Assembly (NCBI GenBank): GCA_051201605.1
Contig: CP179201.1
Location: 3,286,001-3,350,000 of the forward strand
Direction: 5' to 3'
DNA length: 64,000 bases
From: CABZJG01 sp902512685
GTDB lineage: Bacteria; Pseudomonadota; Alphaproteobacteria; Rhodobacterales; Rhodobacteraceae
The position numbers and the translations under genes are program-made. Position 1 is the stretch's first letter. Every line of letters starts with the position of its first letter. Under the pieces are notes generated by a model that saw only the letters and a list, made by a program, of their open reading frames with translations, did not search any database and had not been told where the DNA came from. Shown here in pieces: positions 27,024 to 36,387 of the stretch.

Positions 27024-30000
27024 ATGCCCAAAAGAACCGATATTTCATCGATCATGATTATTGGCGCCGGTCCGATTGTAATTGGACAGGCCTGCGAATT
27101 TGACTATTCAGGCGCCCAAGCCTGCAAGGCGCTTCGCGAAGAGGGATATAGAGTAATCTTAGTGAACTCTAACCCTGCCACGATCATGACCGATCCTGAA
27201 TTGGCCGATGCTACTTATATTGAGCCAATAACACCAGATATTGTCGCCAAAATTATTGAAAAGGAACGGCCCGACGCTCTTTTGCCTACCATGGGGGGGC
27301 AAACCGGACTGAATACCTCGCTGGCCCTCGAAGAAATGGGGGTTTTGGAAAAATTCGGGGTTGAAATGATCGGGGCCAAACGCGACGCGATCGAAATGGC
27401 AGAAGATCGTAAACTGTTTCGAGAGGCGATGGATCGCATCGGCTTAGAAAACCCAAAAGCGACCATTGTAACGGCCCCCAAAAATGAAAATGGCAAAGCA
27501 GCTTTAAACGAAGGCGTTCGCTGTGCGCTGGAAGCTTTAGACGATATCGGCCTGCCAGCTATTATCCGCCCCGCTTTCACACTTGGGGGCACCGGCGGAG
27601 GGGTGGCCTATAACCGAGATGATTATGAATTTTACTGTCGCAGCGGCATGGATGCGTCGCCAGTTAATCAGATATTGGTCGACGAGTCGCTTCTGGGTTG
27701 GAAAGAGTTTGAAATGGAAGTTGTCCGCGACACAGCGGACAATGCAATTATCGTTTGCTCTATCGAAAATATTGACCCCATGGGCGTACATACAGGCGAT
27801 TCAATCACTGTAGCTCCGGCCCTTACGCTGACTGACAAAGAATACCAGATTATGCGCAATGGGTCGATCGCCGTATTGCGTGAAATCGGCGTGGAAACCG
27901 GCGGATCTAATGTCCAGTGGGCGGTGAACCCCGATGACGGCCGCATGGTTGTAATCGAAATGAACCCGCGGGTGTCACGATCATCCGCCCTAGCCTCTAA
28001 GGCAACCGGATTTCCCATTGCCAAAATCGCAGCCAAACTTGCTGTAGGGTATACGCTTGATGAGTTGGACAATGACATAACCAAGGTCACACCAGCCAGC
28101 TTTGAGCCCACAATTGACTATGTGGTCACAAAAATTCCTCGCTTTGCATTTGAAAAATTCCCAGGATCAGAGCCGCATCTTACCACAGCTATGAAATCCG
28201 TCGGCGAAGCCATGGCAATCGGCCGAACCATTCACGAAAGCTTGCAAAAAGCGCTGGCATCAATGGAAACTGGGCTGACCGGTTTTGACGAGGTTGAAAT
28301 CATTGGTGCGCCAGATAGATCTGCAATTATCAAAGCGATCAGCCAACAAACGCCTGACCGTTTACGCACAATTGCACAGGCAATGCGACATGGTCTAAGT
28401 GATGCGGAAATTCACTCTGTGACAAAGTTCGACCCGTGGTTTTTGGCACGAATACGTGAAATTGTCGACGCCGAGAATAAAGTGCGTGAGGATGGTCTGC
28501 CAACAGATCAGGCATCCCTCCGATCACTCAAAGTGCTTGGTTTTACCGATGCCCGCCTTGCAACGCTTACAAAACTCAGTGAAGCAGATGTACGCCATGC
28601 ACGTCAAGCGCAGGGGGTCACCGCAGTATTTAAGCGGATTGACACCTGTGCGGCTGAGTTTGAAGCGCAAACTCCCTATATGTATTCGACATATGAAGCC
28701 CCAATGATGGGCAAAGTGGAATGCGAAGCGCGCCCAAGTTCCCGGAAAAAAGTGGTTATTCTTGGGGGCGGTCCAAACCGGATTGGTCAAGGCATAGAAT
28801 TTGATTACTGCTGTTGCCATGCCTGTTTTGCCCTAACCAAAGCAGGGTATGAGACGATTATGATCAACTGTAACCCTGAAACAGTATCGACCGATTATGA
28901 TACATCTGACCGGCTTTATTTCGAACCCTTGACTTTCGAACACGTTATGGAAGTGCTTGAGGTCGAAAAGAAAAATGGCACATTGCATGGTGTCATCGTG
29001 CAATTCGGGGGGCAGACACCTCTAAAGCTTGCCAATGCGCTTGAAGCTGAAGGAATTCCAATACTAGGCACAACACCGGATGCGATTGATTTGGCTGAAG
29101 ACCGCGAACGGTTTCAGACTTTGGTCAACGACATTGGGCTAAAACAGCCAAAAAATGGCATTGCCAGCAGCGATGCCGCGGCTTTGGAAATCGCTGGCGA
29201 TATTGGTTTCCCGCTGGTTATTCGCCCTTCCTATGTTCTAGGTGGCAGAGCCATGGAAATAGTGCGCGATATGGCGCAGCTTGAGCGATATATAAAAGAG
29301 GCTGTTGTGGTTTCAGGCGACAGTCCTGTTTTGCTCGATAGTTACCTTTCAGGTGCCATTGAATGCGATGTGGACGCGCTATGCGATGGGCAGACTGTCC
29401 ATGTTGCTGGAATTATGCAGCATATTGAAGAAGCGGGTGTGCATTCGGGCGATAGTGCATGTTCTCTTCCGCCACATTCTCTATCAGACAAGATCGTGAA
29501 CGAGCTAAAAGTGCAAACTAATGCTTTGGCCTTAGCACTCAATGTTGTAGGGCTTATGAATGTCCAATTTGCCGTCAAAGATGATGAAATTTATCTAATC
29601 GAAGTTAATCCTCGGGCTAGCCGCACAGTGCCTTTTGTAGCAAAAGCCACAGATAGCGCCATCGCATCGATCGCAGCGCGGCTGATGGCTGGCGAAAAAA
29701 TGGACAGCTTCCCACTGCGCGCGCCCTATAAAGATGTCTCATATGGAGAAACTCTGCCGATGGCAGATCCAATGACATTGGCAGATCCAAATATGCCATG
29801 GTTTAGCGTCAAAGAGGCCGTTATGCCATTTGCCCGTTTTCCCGGGGTCGATACGATTTTGGGACCAGAAATGCGCTCAACTGGCGAAGTGATGGGCTGG
29901 GATCGCAGTTTTGCAAGGGCCTTTTTAAAGGCACAGATGGGCGCTGGAATGGATTTGCCGGACCCGTCCAAAGGACAGGTTGGAAAGGTATTCTTTTCCA

Positions 30001-30368
30001 TAAAAGACAGTGACAAAACCCAACAGCTTGTTGAAACTGCGCAAATACTGATTGATTTGGGCTTTGCCCTTGTAGCCACCCGCGGCACAGCAGCATTTTT
30101 GGACCAAAACGGCATTGGCTGTGAGGTTACAAACAAAATGTATGAAGGTCGCCCGAATGTTTATGACCTATTGAAAGATGGTGAAATATCTCTGGTGATG
30201 AACACCACCGAAGACGCGCAAGCTGTTGAAGATAGCCGCGAAATTCGCTCGGTCGCATTGTTTGACAAAATTCCCTATTACACCACCGCAGCAGCGGCGC
30301 ACGCCGCTGCATTGGCGATGCAAGCGCGCAACGAAGGGGAAATAGAGGTCAAAGCGCTACAGGCCTAA
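27024..30368 (+). CDS. carB: Carbamoyl-phosphate synthase large subunit
   Basis: A 1114-residue enzyme making carbamoyl phosphate from bicarbonate, ATP and glutamine-derived ammonia for arginine and pyrimidines. The two homologous ATP-grasp halves are visible (GAGPIVIGQACEFDYSG and GGGPNRIGQGIEFDYCC), with the PRVSRSSALASKATGFPIAK oligomer-linking segment between, and the C-terminal MGS-like regulatory domain (from about 970, KVFFSIKDSDK). It stands alone, as is usual in alphaproteobacteria where carA lies elsewhere. Confidence 0.98.
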   Translation: MPKRTDISSIMIIGAGPIVIGQACEFDYSGAQACKALREEGYRVILVNSNPATIMTDPELADATYIEPITPDIVAKIIEKERPDALLPTMGGQTGLNTSLALEEMGVLEKFGVEMIGAKRDAIEMAEDRKLFREAMDRIGLENPKATIVTAPKNENGKAALNEGVRCALEALDDIGLPAIIRPAFTLGGTGGGVAYNRDDYEFYCRSGMDASPVNQILVDESLLGWKEFEMEVVRDTADNAIIVCSIENIDPMGVHTGDSITVAPALTLTDKEYQIMRNGSIAVLREIGVETGGSNVQWAVNPDDGRMVVIEMNPRVSRSSALASKATGFPIAKIAAKLAVGYTLDELDNDITKVTPASFEPTIDYVVTKIPRFAFEKFPGSEPHLTTAMKSVGEAMAIGRTIHESLQKALASMETGLTGFDEVEIIGAPDRSAIIKAISQQTPDRLRTIAQAMRHGLSDAEIHSVTKFDPWFLARIREIVDAENKVREDGLPTDQASLRSLKVLGFTDARLATLTKLSEADVRHARQAQGVTAVFKRIDTCAAEFEAQTPYMYSTYEAPMMGKVECEARPSSRKKVVILGGGPNRIGQGIEFDYCCCHACFALTKAGYETIMINCNPETVSTDYDTSDRLYFEPLTFEHVMEVLEVEKKNGTLHGVIVQFGGQTPLKLANALEAEGIPILGTTPDAIDLAEDRERFQTLVNDIGLKQPKNGIASSDAAALEIAGDIGFPLVIRPSYVLGGRAMEIVRDMAQLERYIKEAVVVSGDSPVLLDSYLSGAIECDVDALCDGQTVHVAGIMQHIEEAGVHSGDSACSLPPHSLSDKIVNELKVQTNALALALNVVGLMNVQFAVKDDEIYLIEVNPRASRTVPFVAKATDSAIASIAARLMAGEKMDSFPLRAPYKDVSYGETLPMADPMTLADPNMPWFSVKEAVMPFARFPGVDTILGPEMRSTGEVMGWDRSFARAFLKAQMGAGMDLPDPSKGQVGKVFFSIKDSDKTQQLVETAQILIDLGFALVATRGTAAFLDQNGIGCEVTNKMYEGRPNVYDLLKDGEISLVMNTTEDAQAVEDSREIRSVALFDKIPYYTTAAAAHAAALAMQARNEGEIEVKALQA

Positions 30369-30377
30369 CCGGCAGGC

Positions 30378-30983
30378 TTAACCCGACGGTAAAGTTGTCT
30401 TTAGCGATGCTCTTTGCGCGGTTTGGCTGTGCCACGCATCCAAGGCCGCACGTCCTTTGCGCCAATCCCGTGCGCCGTGACGAAAGTCGAGATAATCTAG
30501 GGCGCAGGCGGTGGCGAGGTGGGCTATGTTTAGATCGCCCTGCATCGCGGCGAACTCTTGGCATTCTAGCGCGTCCAGTGCGTGGGTGATTTTTTCCCAT
30601 TGCGCCTCAACCCAGGACGCTGACCGGTTTTCGTCGTCCCTTAGGCGCGCTTCGTAGACTATTAAAACAGCGGCATCCATGATGCCATCTGCCAGCGATT
30701 CAAGCGTTAAGACATCCCAAATCCGCTCAGCAGGATAGAGCCCAGCGCCGGAAATATCGTTTAAATACCGACATATAACCCGGCTATCGAACAGGGATTT
30801 GCCATCATCCAAAACCAGAACCGGAATTTTTCCCAGTGGATTTGCACTGCGCGCTGCCGGATCTGTGGCCAGCGGGGTGGTCTGAACGGGCACGGGCTTT
30901 ACCTGATCTGTCAGCCCGCTTTCGTCGATCACAACACGCACTTTTCGAACAAAAGGAGAAGCCGGGGAGAAGATGAGTTTCAT
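30378..30983 (-). CDS. Glutathione S-transferase family protein
   Basis: A 201-residue GST-fold protein. The thioredoxin-like N-terminal half has SPASPFVRKVRVVIDE, the cis-Pro segment KIPVLVLDDG and DSRVICRYL (the glutathione Ser contact), followed by the helical C-terminal domain. The ATG at 30983 gives the family N-terminus; the frame's opening at 31037 is rejected. Convergent with carB, nine bases apart. Confidence 0.9.
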   Translation of the reverse strand: MKLIFSPASPFVRKVRVVIDESGLTDQVKPVPVQTTPLATDPAARSANPLGKIPVLVLDDGKSLFDSRVICRYLNDISGAGLYPAERIWDVLTLESLADGIMDAAVLIVYEARLRDDENRSASWVEAQWEKITHALDALECQEFAAMQGDLNIAHLATACALDYLDFRHGARDWRKGRAALDAWHSQTAQRASLKTTLPSG

Positions 30984-31070
30984 GAATTTAACCTGTCTGT
31001 TTCGCGTCAGTATCGCGTTTTTATCGCGACTGTGCAAAAATCTACTGGCTCAGCCTGCCTCTGGCCAGTT

Positions 31071-31709
31071 TTATTTGCCATTTTCCAGCGCCTCAGCGCG
31101 CTGCATTAAATCCGCCAGATCCGCTGTTTGCGCCCCTACCCCGCTTTTTCTGATTTGATCCGCGGCGCCCAAACGCGCTGCATCGGGTTTGTTCTGGCCC
31201 AATTTCCAAGTGCTTTGAACATCCTCAATACTTAGGCGGCAGGGCACGATCTGGCGCATCATTTTATCCAAAACATCCGGCGTTATTTTGCTGCTTTTCC
31301 AGACCGGTTTCGGGGCAAGGCGGGCCTCAAATTCCTCTGACAAACGGTCAATCACAGCGCGGATATTTTCCTGCGGCTGCAAAGACAAGCTGCCGGATAA
31401 ATGCACAGCCACATAATTCCATGTGGGCACTTGATCTTTCACTCCGTACCAATCGGGGGAAATATAGCCATGCGGCCCCGTGACGGCGAGTTTGGCCGGG
31501 CACGCACCGGATTTCAAAAGCCGCGCTATCGGGTTTGAACGCACCAGATGCAGCTCAACCTCGCCCTGCGCTTCATCAAGCAAAAAGGGAATATGGCTGA
31601 CCAGCGGCATGTCATCTAAAACCAACATAAGATGCCCAAAACCGGTTTGGCGCGCAAAATTCAAACTGCTCTGCGTATCGGTTTTTCGAAAAATTGGATT
31701 GGGATGCAT
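31071..31709 (-). CDS. PaiB-family FMN-binding protein
   Basis: A 212-residue protein of the FMN-binding split-barrel PaiB family (annotated as FMN-binding negative transcriptional regulator after Bacillus subtilis PaiB). Conserved segments are MHPNPIFR at the start, SHIPFLLD, KLAVTGPHGYISPDWYG, VPTWNYVAVHLSG and the C-terminal WKLGQNKPDAAR. It is divergent from the FMN riboswitch and ribH2; as an FMN-binding protein its position is suggestive but no common control is proven. Confidence 0.92.
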   Translation of the reverse strand: MHPNPIFRKTDTQSSLNFARQTGFGHLMLVLDDMPLVSHIPFLLDEAQGEVELHLVRSNPIARLLKSGACPAKLAVTGPHGYISPDWYGVKDQVPTWNYVAVHLSGSLSLQPQENIRAVIDRLSEEFEARLAPKPVWKSSKITPDVLDKMMRQIVPCRLSIEDVQSTWKLGQNKPDAARLGAADQIRKSGVGAQTADLADLMQRAEALENGK

Positions 31710-31771
31710 CGCAAACCTCTTTGGCTCTGTCGCATTTGAGCTTGTCAGAGGGGGTTTGATGTGACAACCTC

Positions 31772-31914
31772 AAAGTGTTCTCAGGACGGGGCGAAATTCC
31801 CCGCCGGTGGTATATGGGGGTCGTCCCATGAGCCCACGAGCGGCCCTTTAAGGGTGTCAGCAGATCTGGTGAAAAGCCAGAGCCGACGGTCATAGTCCGG
31901 ATGAAAGAGAGCGG
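31772..31914 (+). promoter_or_regulatory. FMN riboswitch (RFN element)
   Basis: The RFN consensus blocks occur in order: TCAGGACGGGGCGAAATTCC, CCGCCGGTGGTA, AGCCCACGAGCG, GTCAGCAGATCTGGTG, AAGCCAGAGCCGACGGTCAT and AGTCCGGATGAAAGAGA. This six-helix aptamer binds FMN and lowers expression of the downstream gene when flavin is plentiful. It precedes ribH2 by about 76 bases. Confidence 0.97.
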
Positions 31915-31919
31915 TGATA

Positions 31920-31941
31920 AAAGGCGCATCAAGCGCCCTTT
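31920..31941 (+). terminator. Possible riboswitch expression-platform hairpin
   Basis: Immediately after the aptamer, GGCGC (31923-31927) pairs with GCGCC (31933-31937) around ATCAA, extended by A-T pairs across a bulged C, and is followed by CTTTGTC. The T-tract is poor, so this is either a weak terminator or a spacer helix. Confidence 0.4.
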
Positions 31942-31990
31942 GTCATTGTCTTGCGCCTTGGGTGACGTGTTGTTGAACCAAAGGAGAAAG

Positions 31991-32437
31991 ATGATGACAC
32001 ACACCCGATACGCCTTTGTCAAAGCCAGCTGGCACGCCGACATTGTAGGTCAGGCTTTGGCAGGATTTTTAAAATTGATCCCCCGCGAGCAGGTGGATGT
32101 CTTTGATGTCCCCGGGGCCTTTGAAATGCCGCTGATGGCCAAAGAGCTTGCCATCACCGGCCGGTATAGCGCCATTGCCTGCGCGGCTTTTGTGGTCGAC
32201 GGCGGAATTTACCGCCATGATTTTGTCGCGCAATCTGTGGTGGACGGATTGATGCGGGTGGGGCTAGACACGGATGTGCCGGTGCTTTCAGTTTCCTTAA
32301 CCCCACACCACTATCAGGAAACCGAACACCACAATACAATATACAAAGCGCATTTCGTTGAAAAAGGCCGCGAAGCCGCGGTTGCAGCGCTAAGCATTCT
32401 TGAGGCTCGCACGGGTTTACAAGACAAAGCTGCTTGA
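31991..32437 (+). CDS. ribH2: Type II 6,7-dimethyl-8-ribityllumazine synthase
   Basis: A 148-residue lumazine synthase, the penultimate enzyme of riboflavin synthesis. VVDGGIYRHDFVAQSVVDGL and LTPHHYQETEHHNTIYKAHF differ from the canonical RibH and match the decameric RibH2 type of Brucella and Mesorhizobium, where ribH2 is also under an FMN riboswitch. AAGGAG (31981-31986) precedes two adjacent ATGs at 31991 and 31994; either could be used. The frame open from 31901 runs into the riboswitch and is not the start. Confidence 0.95.
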   Translation: MMTHTRYAFVKASWHADIVGQALAGFLKLIPREQVDVFDVPGAFEMPLMAKELAITGRYSAIACAAFVVDGGIYRHDFVAQSVVDGLMRVGLDTDVPVLSVSLTPHHYQETEHHNTIYKAHFVEKGREAAVAALSILEARTGLQDKAA

Positions 32438-32475
32438 TAAGGTCTGGCTCATAATTTTTTATTGCGGTTAATTTT

Positions 32476-33348
32476 ATGAGCCAGATACACGCCATTTTTC
32501 TTCGCATTTCTGCCGCCAGTCTTTTGGTGGTGATGTCGGCTCGTGTGTATGAGGCCCTAAAGCAAGCAACCCTTGGCCAAGCTATCTTCTGGCGTTCGCT
32601 CTGGTCGCTTCCGGTGATTGTTCTTTATGCAAGGGTACTTGGTCCCTTTCGGTATAGTTTGCAAACAAACCAACCCTTTGGGCATGTTCTAAGGGGGTTA
32701 ATGGGCCTTGTGGCAATGGCTTTGAATTTCCTATGCCTTGCTCATCTGAACATTTCCTATGCAACGTCGCTGGGGTTTCTAGCGCCCATTTTAGTCCTGC
32801 CTTTGGCGGCGGTCTTTTTGGCAGAAAAAATCACAAAGATGGTGCTTTTTGCCAGTTTTTTAGGCTTTAGTGGTGTGCTTATGATCAGCTTTGCTGAGTT
32901 GGACACTGGCGACATGCCAATTGCCAGTTTTATCGGTATTGCGGCGGGTTTAGGCTTTGCATTGACGATGGCGTTTACCCGCGTTTTCGTAAAGCAGCTT
33001 TCGATCAAGGACAGCGCCGCGTTGATCGCTTTGTCGTTTTCAGTGATCACGATGCTCGGCGGTCTTGCGACCCTGCCGTTTGGATGGGTTGCCCTTGGGG
33101 ATGAGGCCTACCGGTATTTGGTATTTGCCGGTCTTTTGGGCGGCCTTGGGCATGTGCTGTCAAATGAGGCGGTCAAGCGCAGCAATATCTCCGTGCTTGG
33201 ACCTTTTGATTACACTGCGATTATCTGGGCACTGGCCATTGATGTTATGGTTTTTGGCTTTGTACCAAACAGGCTTGGCTTGTTTGGTATCTTTGTGATT
33301 GCATTTGCAGCTTTGTCCCTTGCGGTGAAACAGGTCCGTTCAGCTTAG
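32476..33348 (+). CDS. EamA/DMT-family transporter, candidate riboflavin carrier
   Basis: A 290-residue protein with about ten membrane helices in two EamA repeats (1-140 and 150-288), typical of the drug/metabolite transporter superfamily. It begins 38 bases after ribH2, so the FMN riboswitch probably controls it as well. RibN riboflavin importers belong to this family and are often riboswitch-linked in Rhizobium and relatives, so riboflavin transport is a reasonable inference. The ribosome site is weak. Confidence 0.85.
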   Translation: MSQIHAIFLRISAASLLVVMSARVYEALKQATLGQAIFWRSLWSLPVIVLYARVLGPFRYSLQTNQPFGHVLRGLMGLVAMALNFLCLAHLNISYATSLGFLAPILVLPLAAVFLAEKITKMVLFASFLGFSGVLMISFAELDTGDMPIASFIGIAAGLGFALTMAFTRVFVKQLSIKDSAALIALSFSVITMLGGLATLPFGWVALGDEAYRYLVFAGLLGGLGHVLSNEAVKRSNISVLGPFDYTAIIWALAIDVMVFGFVPNRLGLFGIFVIAFAALSLAVKQVRSA

Positions 33349-33986
33349 CCCTTGGCACTGGCTGGAAAGATCGTCGCCGCATCGCCGGCCTGCCATTTTG
33401 GATATTTACCCATCACGGCCAGAAAGAGCCCAGAGGCCAAAAAAGCCTCAAGCCAGCGCTTGAGGTTTGGCCAGTCTTGGGCATCGAACCAGTCCTTGTC
33501 GATAAAGGCGAATTGGCGCACAAACGGCAGGATAGCCATATCCGCAAGTGAGGGGTTTGGACCAAAAAGATACCCCGGCTGCAGCCTCTGGTCCAACTGA
33601 TACAGAAACTTCGCCGCGCGGGCGCGGTGGTCGAGTTTATCTTCGCCCGGATAGCGGCTAGCGTATTTGGTCCGGTCGAGCGCCGCTTTGAACGGTCCAT
33701 CCGCTTCGGCAATGAGCGCATGCCCAGCGCGGGGCATATCAAGCCAATGGCCAGGATCGTTTTGCTGCAAGGCCCATTTCATAATGTCGAGGCTTTCGTC
33801 AATCACCTCATTGCCCAGAACCAAAGCCGGCACTGTTTGTGGGGGCGATACGGCCAGAAATTCGGGGGCTTTGTCACGCAAAAGAATTTCGCGCAGTTCG
33901 GTTTTGAAACCTGTGATTTGCAGCGCCAGGCGTGCCCGAATTGCATAGGGGCATCGGCGGAAGCTATAAAGGATGGGCTTAGACAT
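33345..33986 (-). CDS. Glutathione S-transferase family protein
   Basis: A 213-residue GST-fold protein. YSFRRCPYAIRARLAL carries a CPY active-site segment, with the cis-Pro segment QTVPALV and DESLDIMKWAL following, and a C-terminal helical domain with LADMAILPFVRQFA. The CPxA-type Cys resembles Omega or thiol-transferase GSTs rather than detoxifying ones. The ATG at 33986 is preferred to a TTG six codons upstream. It is convergent with the EamA gene, overlapping by four bases, and lies 27 bases downstream of mtaB on the same strand. Confidence 0.9.
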   Translation of the reverse strand: MSKPILYSFRRCPYAIRARLALQITGFKTELREILLRDKAPEFLAVSPPQTVPALVLGNEVIDESLDIMKWALQQNDPGHWLDMPRAGHALIAEADGPFKAALDRTKYASRYPGEDKLDHRARAAKFLYQLDQRLQPGYLFGPNPSLADMAILPFVRQFAFIDKDWFDAQDWPNLKRWLEAFLASGLFLAVMGKYPKWQAGDAATIFPASAKG

Positions 33987-34013
33987 TTTGAGTATTTTCG
34001 ACAAAGAAAAAAT

Positions 34014-35270
34014 CTAGGCAGTGAGTTGGATATCGGAGTGGCCTGTGATGGCTGCAGTGACGATTTTGCCAACGGGCTGGGGCGTTTTGAAGGCCACTTC
34101 ACTAAACTGTTCGGTGCGGCCCATATGAGGGTTTTCCATCAGCACGGCGTGGGTGTGACCCACTTGGGCGGCAAGATGTTTTGTAACCTGCTTGGTGCCT
34201 GCGGCGCGCAGGAGGGCAGCGCGGGATTTTATATCAGTGCCGCCAACCTGCGGCATACGGGCCGCCGGCGTTCCCTGACGCGGCGAATAGGGAAAGACAT
34301 GCAGCCAAGTCAGGTCACAGTCGCCGACCAGTTTGAGACTGTTTTCAAAATGCGCCTCGGTTTCGGTGGGAAAACCTGCAATGATATCGGCGCCAAAGGT
34401 CATATCGGGGCGCAGCTTGTGGGCGGTTTCGCAAAAGCGGATGGCATCATCACGCAAATGACGGCGCTTCATCCGTTTAAGGATCAGATCATCGCCATGT
34501 TGCAGGCTGAGGTGAAGATGCGGCATGAGCCGCGGCTCTGTGGCGATGGCCTGCAGCAGATTATCGTCCACCTCGATACTATCAATGCTGCTGATGCGCA
34601 GCCGCGGTAGATCGGGGATCAGTTTTAAGATCCGCATCACCAGATCGCCAAGTTTTGGCGTTGCGGGCAGATCGGCGCCCCAACTGGTTAGGTCGACCCC
34701 GGTGAGTACAACCTCATTAAAGCCGCGATCAACCAGCCGCTTTATCTGGTCAATCACAACGCCTGCGGCCACAGAGCGCGAATTGCCGCGCCCATAAGGG
34801 ATAATACAAAACGTACAGCGATGATCGCAGCCGTTTTGCACTTGTACATAGGCGCGCGCGCGGGTGCCAAACCCGTCAATAAGATGACCCGCGGTATCGC
34901 GCACTGACATGATGTCATCCACGCGGATTTTTTCCGCCTCTCCGATAAAATCTGCACCAAGGCTTTGCCAGACATCGGATTGCATTTTTTCGCTGTTGCC
35001 CAGAACCGCGCTGACGCCCTCCATAGCAGCAAAGCTTTGCGGATCAATCTGCGCTGCACAGCCTGTCACCACAATTTTTGATGTTGGGTTTTCGCGCTGA
35101 AACCGGCGAATTTCACGGCGCGATTTGCGCACGGCCTCAGAGGTCACAGCGCAGGTGTTGACCACCACCAGATCACTGAGCCCCGCATCAGCTGCGAGCT
35201 CTTGCATCGCGGCCGTTTCATAGGCGTTTAATCGGCAGCCCAAAGTGGCGAATTTCGGCGCTTTGCTCAT
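34014..35270 (-). CDS. mtaB: tRNA t6A37 methylthiotransferase MtaB
   Basis: A 418-residue radical-SAM methylthiotransferase that converts t6A37 to ms2t6A37 in ANN-decoding tRNAs. The N-terminal cluster-binding domain contains FATLGCRLNAYET, VVNTCAVTSEA and VTGCAAQIDP; the radical-SAM motif is CDHRCTFCIIPYGRG. The ATG at 35270 overlaps the dapF stop by four bases (ATGA), so the pair forms an operon. The weakly conserved TRAM-type tail is short. Its likely substrates include the tRNA-Lys encoded just upstream. Confidence 0.93.
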   Translation of the reverse strand: MSKAPKFATLGCRLNAYETAAMQELAADAGLSDLVVVNTCAVTSEAVRKSRREIRRFQRENPTSKIVVTGCAAQIDPQSFAAMEGVSAVLGNSEKMQSDVWQSLGADFIGEAEKIRVDDIMSVRDTAGHLIDGFGTRARAYVQVQNGCDHRCTFCIIPYGRGNSRSVAAGVVIDQIKRLVDRGFNEVVLTGVDLTSWGADLPATPKLGDLVMRILKLIPDLPRLRISSIDSIEVDDNLLQAIATEPRLMPHLHLSLQHGDDLILKRMKRRHLRDDAIRFCETAHKLRPDMTFGADIIAGFPTETEAHFENSLKLVGDCDLTWLHVFPYSPRQGTPAARMPQVGGTDIKSRAALLRAAGTKQVTKHLAAQVGHTHAVLMENPHMGRTEQFSEVAFKTPQPVGKIVTAAITGHSDIQLTA

Positions 35271-36100
35271 GTTATCAGCTTGAGGAATGCGGAGGTGAGC
35301 TGGCCGGAAAAAACATGCGCTGTGGGGCCGGTCATCCACACACCATCGGAATGCCAATCTACCCAAAGCCTGCCGCCATCAAGGTCTATTGTAACAGATC
35401 GGCCTGTCAGCCCACGGCGGGCTGCGGCCACAGCTGTGGCGCAAGACGACGAGCCGGAGGCCAATGTCACACCCACGCCGCGTTCCCAGACCCGCATGCG
35501 CAAGTGATCTTTGCCCAAAAGGGATGCAAACTGGACATTGGTGCGCTGCGGAAACAGCGGGTGATGTTCGATCGGTGCTGCGCTTTGGACCAGATCAACC
35601 GCCTCTGCGTCGGGGACAAAAAAGGTGCAATGCGGGTTGCCCATTCCGGTGGCCACCGGATCACCAATGAGGGCAAGGTGAAGGGTATCCATAGGTTCTG
35701 CGAGCGGGATTTTATCCCACTCTAAATCTGGTGGCCCCATATTGACAGCGGTTAATCCACCGCCGGCATCGCGTGCGATTAGCCGGCCATGTCCGGTGCT
35801 GAGCACCAATTCGCTTTTGCCTGTTTTATCCATGATGTGGCGCGCCACGCAGCGGGTGGCATTGCCGCAGGCGGCCGAGCTGGACCCATCCGCGTTGAAA
35901 AAATCCAAATGCGCATCTGCATCGCCGGCTTTTATCACCGCAAGCTGATCAAACCCCACGCCCCGGTGGCGGTCGGCAAGCGCGCAGATCAGCTGCGGGC
36001 TCAGGGCCATTTTTGCGTCCCGGGCATCGACGACAACAAAGTCATTGCCAAGCCCGTGCATTTTCATAAACGGCAGGGATATGTGGGTTGGATCGGCCAT
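35267..36100 (-). CDS. dapF: Diaminopimelate epimerase
   Basis: A 277-residue cofactor-independent racemase converting LL- to meso-diaminopimelate for lysine and peptidoglycan. The two catalytic Cys lie in AACGNATRC and SGSSSCATAVA, and FMKMHGLGNDFVVVDAR is the standard N-terminus. The second Cys region reads SGSSS rather than SGTGA, a mild variation. Start at 36100 by family length. The gene is followed by mtaB through an ATGA overlap. Confidence 0.95.
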   Translation of the reverse strand: MADPTHISLPFMKMHGLGNDFVVVDARDAKMALSPQLICALADRHRGVGFDQLAVIKAGDADAHLDFFNADGSSSAACGNATRCVARHIMDKTGKSELVLSTGHGRLIARDAGGGLTAVNMGPPDLEWDKIPLAEPMDTLHLALIGDPVATGMGNPHCTFFVPDAEAVDLVQSAAPIEHHPLFPQRTNVQFASLLGKDHLRMRVWERGVGVTLASGSSSCATAVAAARRGLTGRSVTIDLDGGRLWVDWHSDGVWMTGPTAHVFSGQLTSAFLKLIT

Positions 36101-36208
36101 GGAGAGGCGTATATCCTGCCAAAGAGCAGGAATCCATAGATTGGAGTATTTTCTTTGAGTTTTTGGGGTTGACCACAGAAGCAACTGTTTCTAGATAGGC
36201 CGCCTAGT

Positions 36209-36284
36209 GGGCCGTTAGCTCAGTTGGTAGAGCAACTGACTTTTAATCAGTGGGTCGCAGGTTCGAATCCTGCACGGCTCACCA
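36209..36284 (+). tRNA. tRNA-Lys (anticodon TTT)
   Basis: A complete cloverleaf: acceptor GGGCCGT with ACGGCTC (one G-T pair), D arm GCTC/GAGC, anticodon arm ACTGA-CTTTTAA-TCAGT with anticodon TTT, T arm GCAGG-TTCGAAT-CCTGC, discriminator A and an encoded CCA. The A+T-rich island begins just after it, as expected if a tyrosine recombinase used this tRNA as its attachment site. I did not find a second copy of its 3' end in the window. Confidence 0.97.
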
Positions 36285-36332
36285 CTTAACTAAATGATAT
36301 CAATAATTTAACCCCATTTTGGGGTAAGAATA

Positions 36333-36366
36333 ACTTTATATCAAAAGTTATAAAGTGTTATAAAGT
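36333..36366. repeat. Iteron-like repeats beside tRNA-Lys
   Basis: GTTATAAAGT occurs twice in tandem (36347-36356 and 36357-36366) and its core occurs inverted as ACTTTATA (36333-36340). The inverted pair can form an 8-bp stem, and a T-run follows the second direct copy, so tRNA transcription termination is one reading. Recombinase arm-site repeats near an attachment site are another. Confidence 0.4.
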
Positions 36367-36387
36367 TTTTTTGACGCTAAAAGTGAT

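Noticed and set aside
33627..34610. Forward 327-codon open frame
   Set aside because: It runs antisense through the glutathione transferase and mtaB, both of which show clear family motifs; the translated sequence has no family character.
36333..36366. Short CRISPR-like array
   Set aside because: Only two tandem 10-bp copies and one inverted core, with no spacers; no CRISPR array or cas gene is present anywhere in the window.
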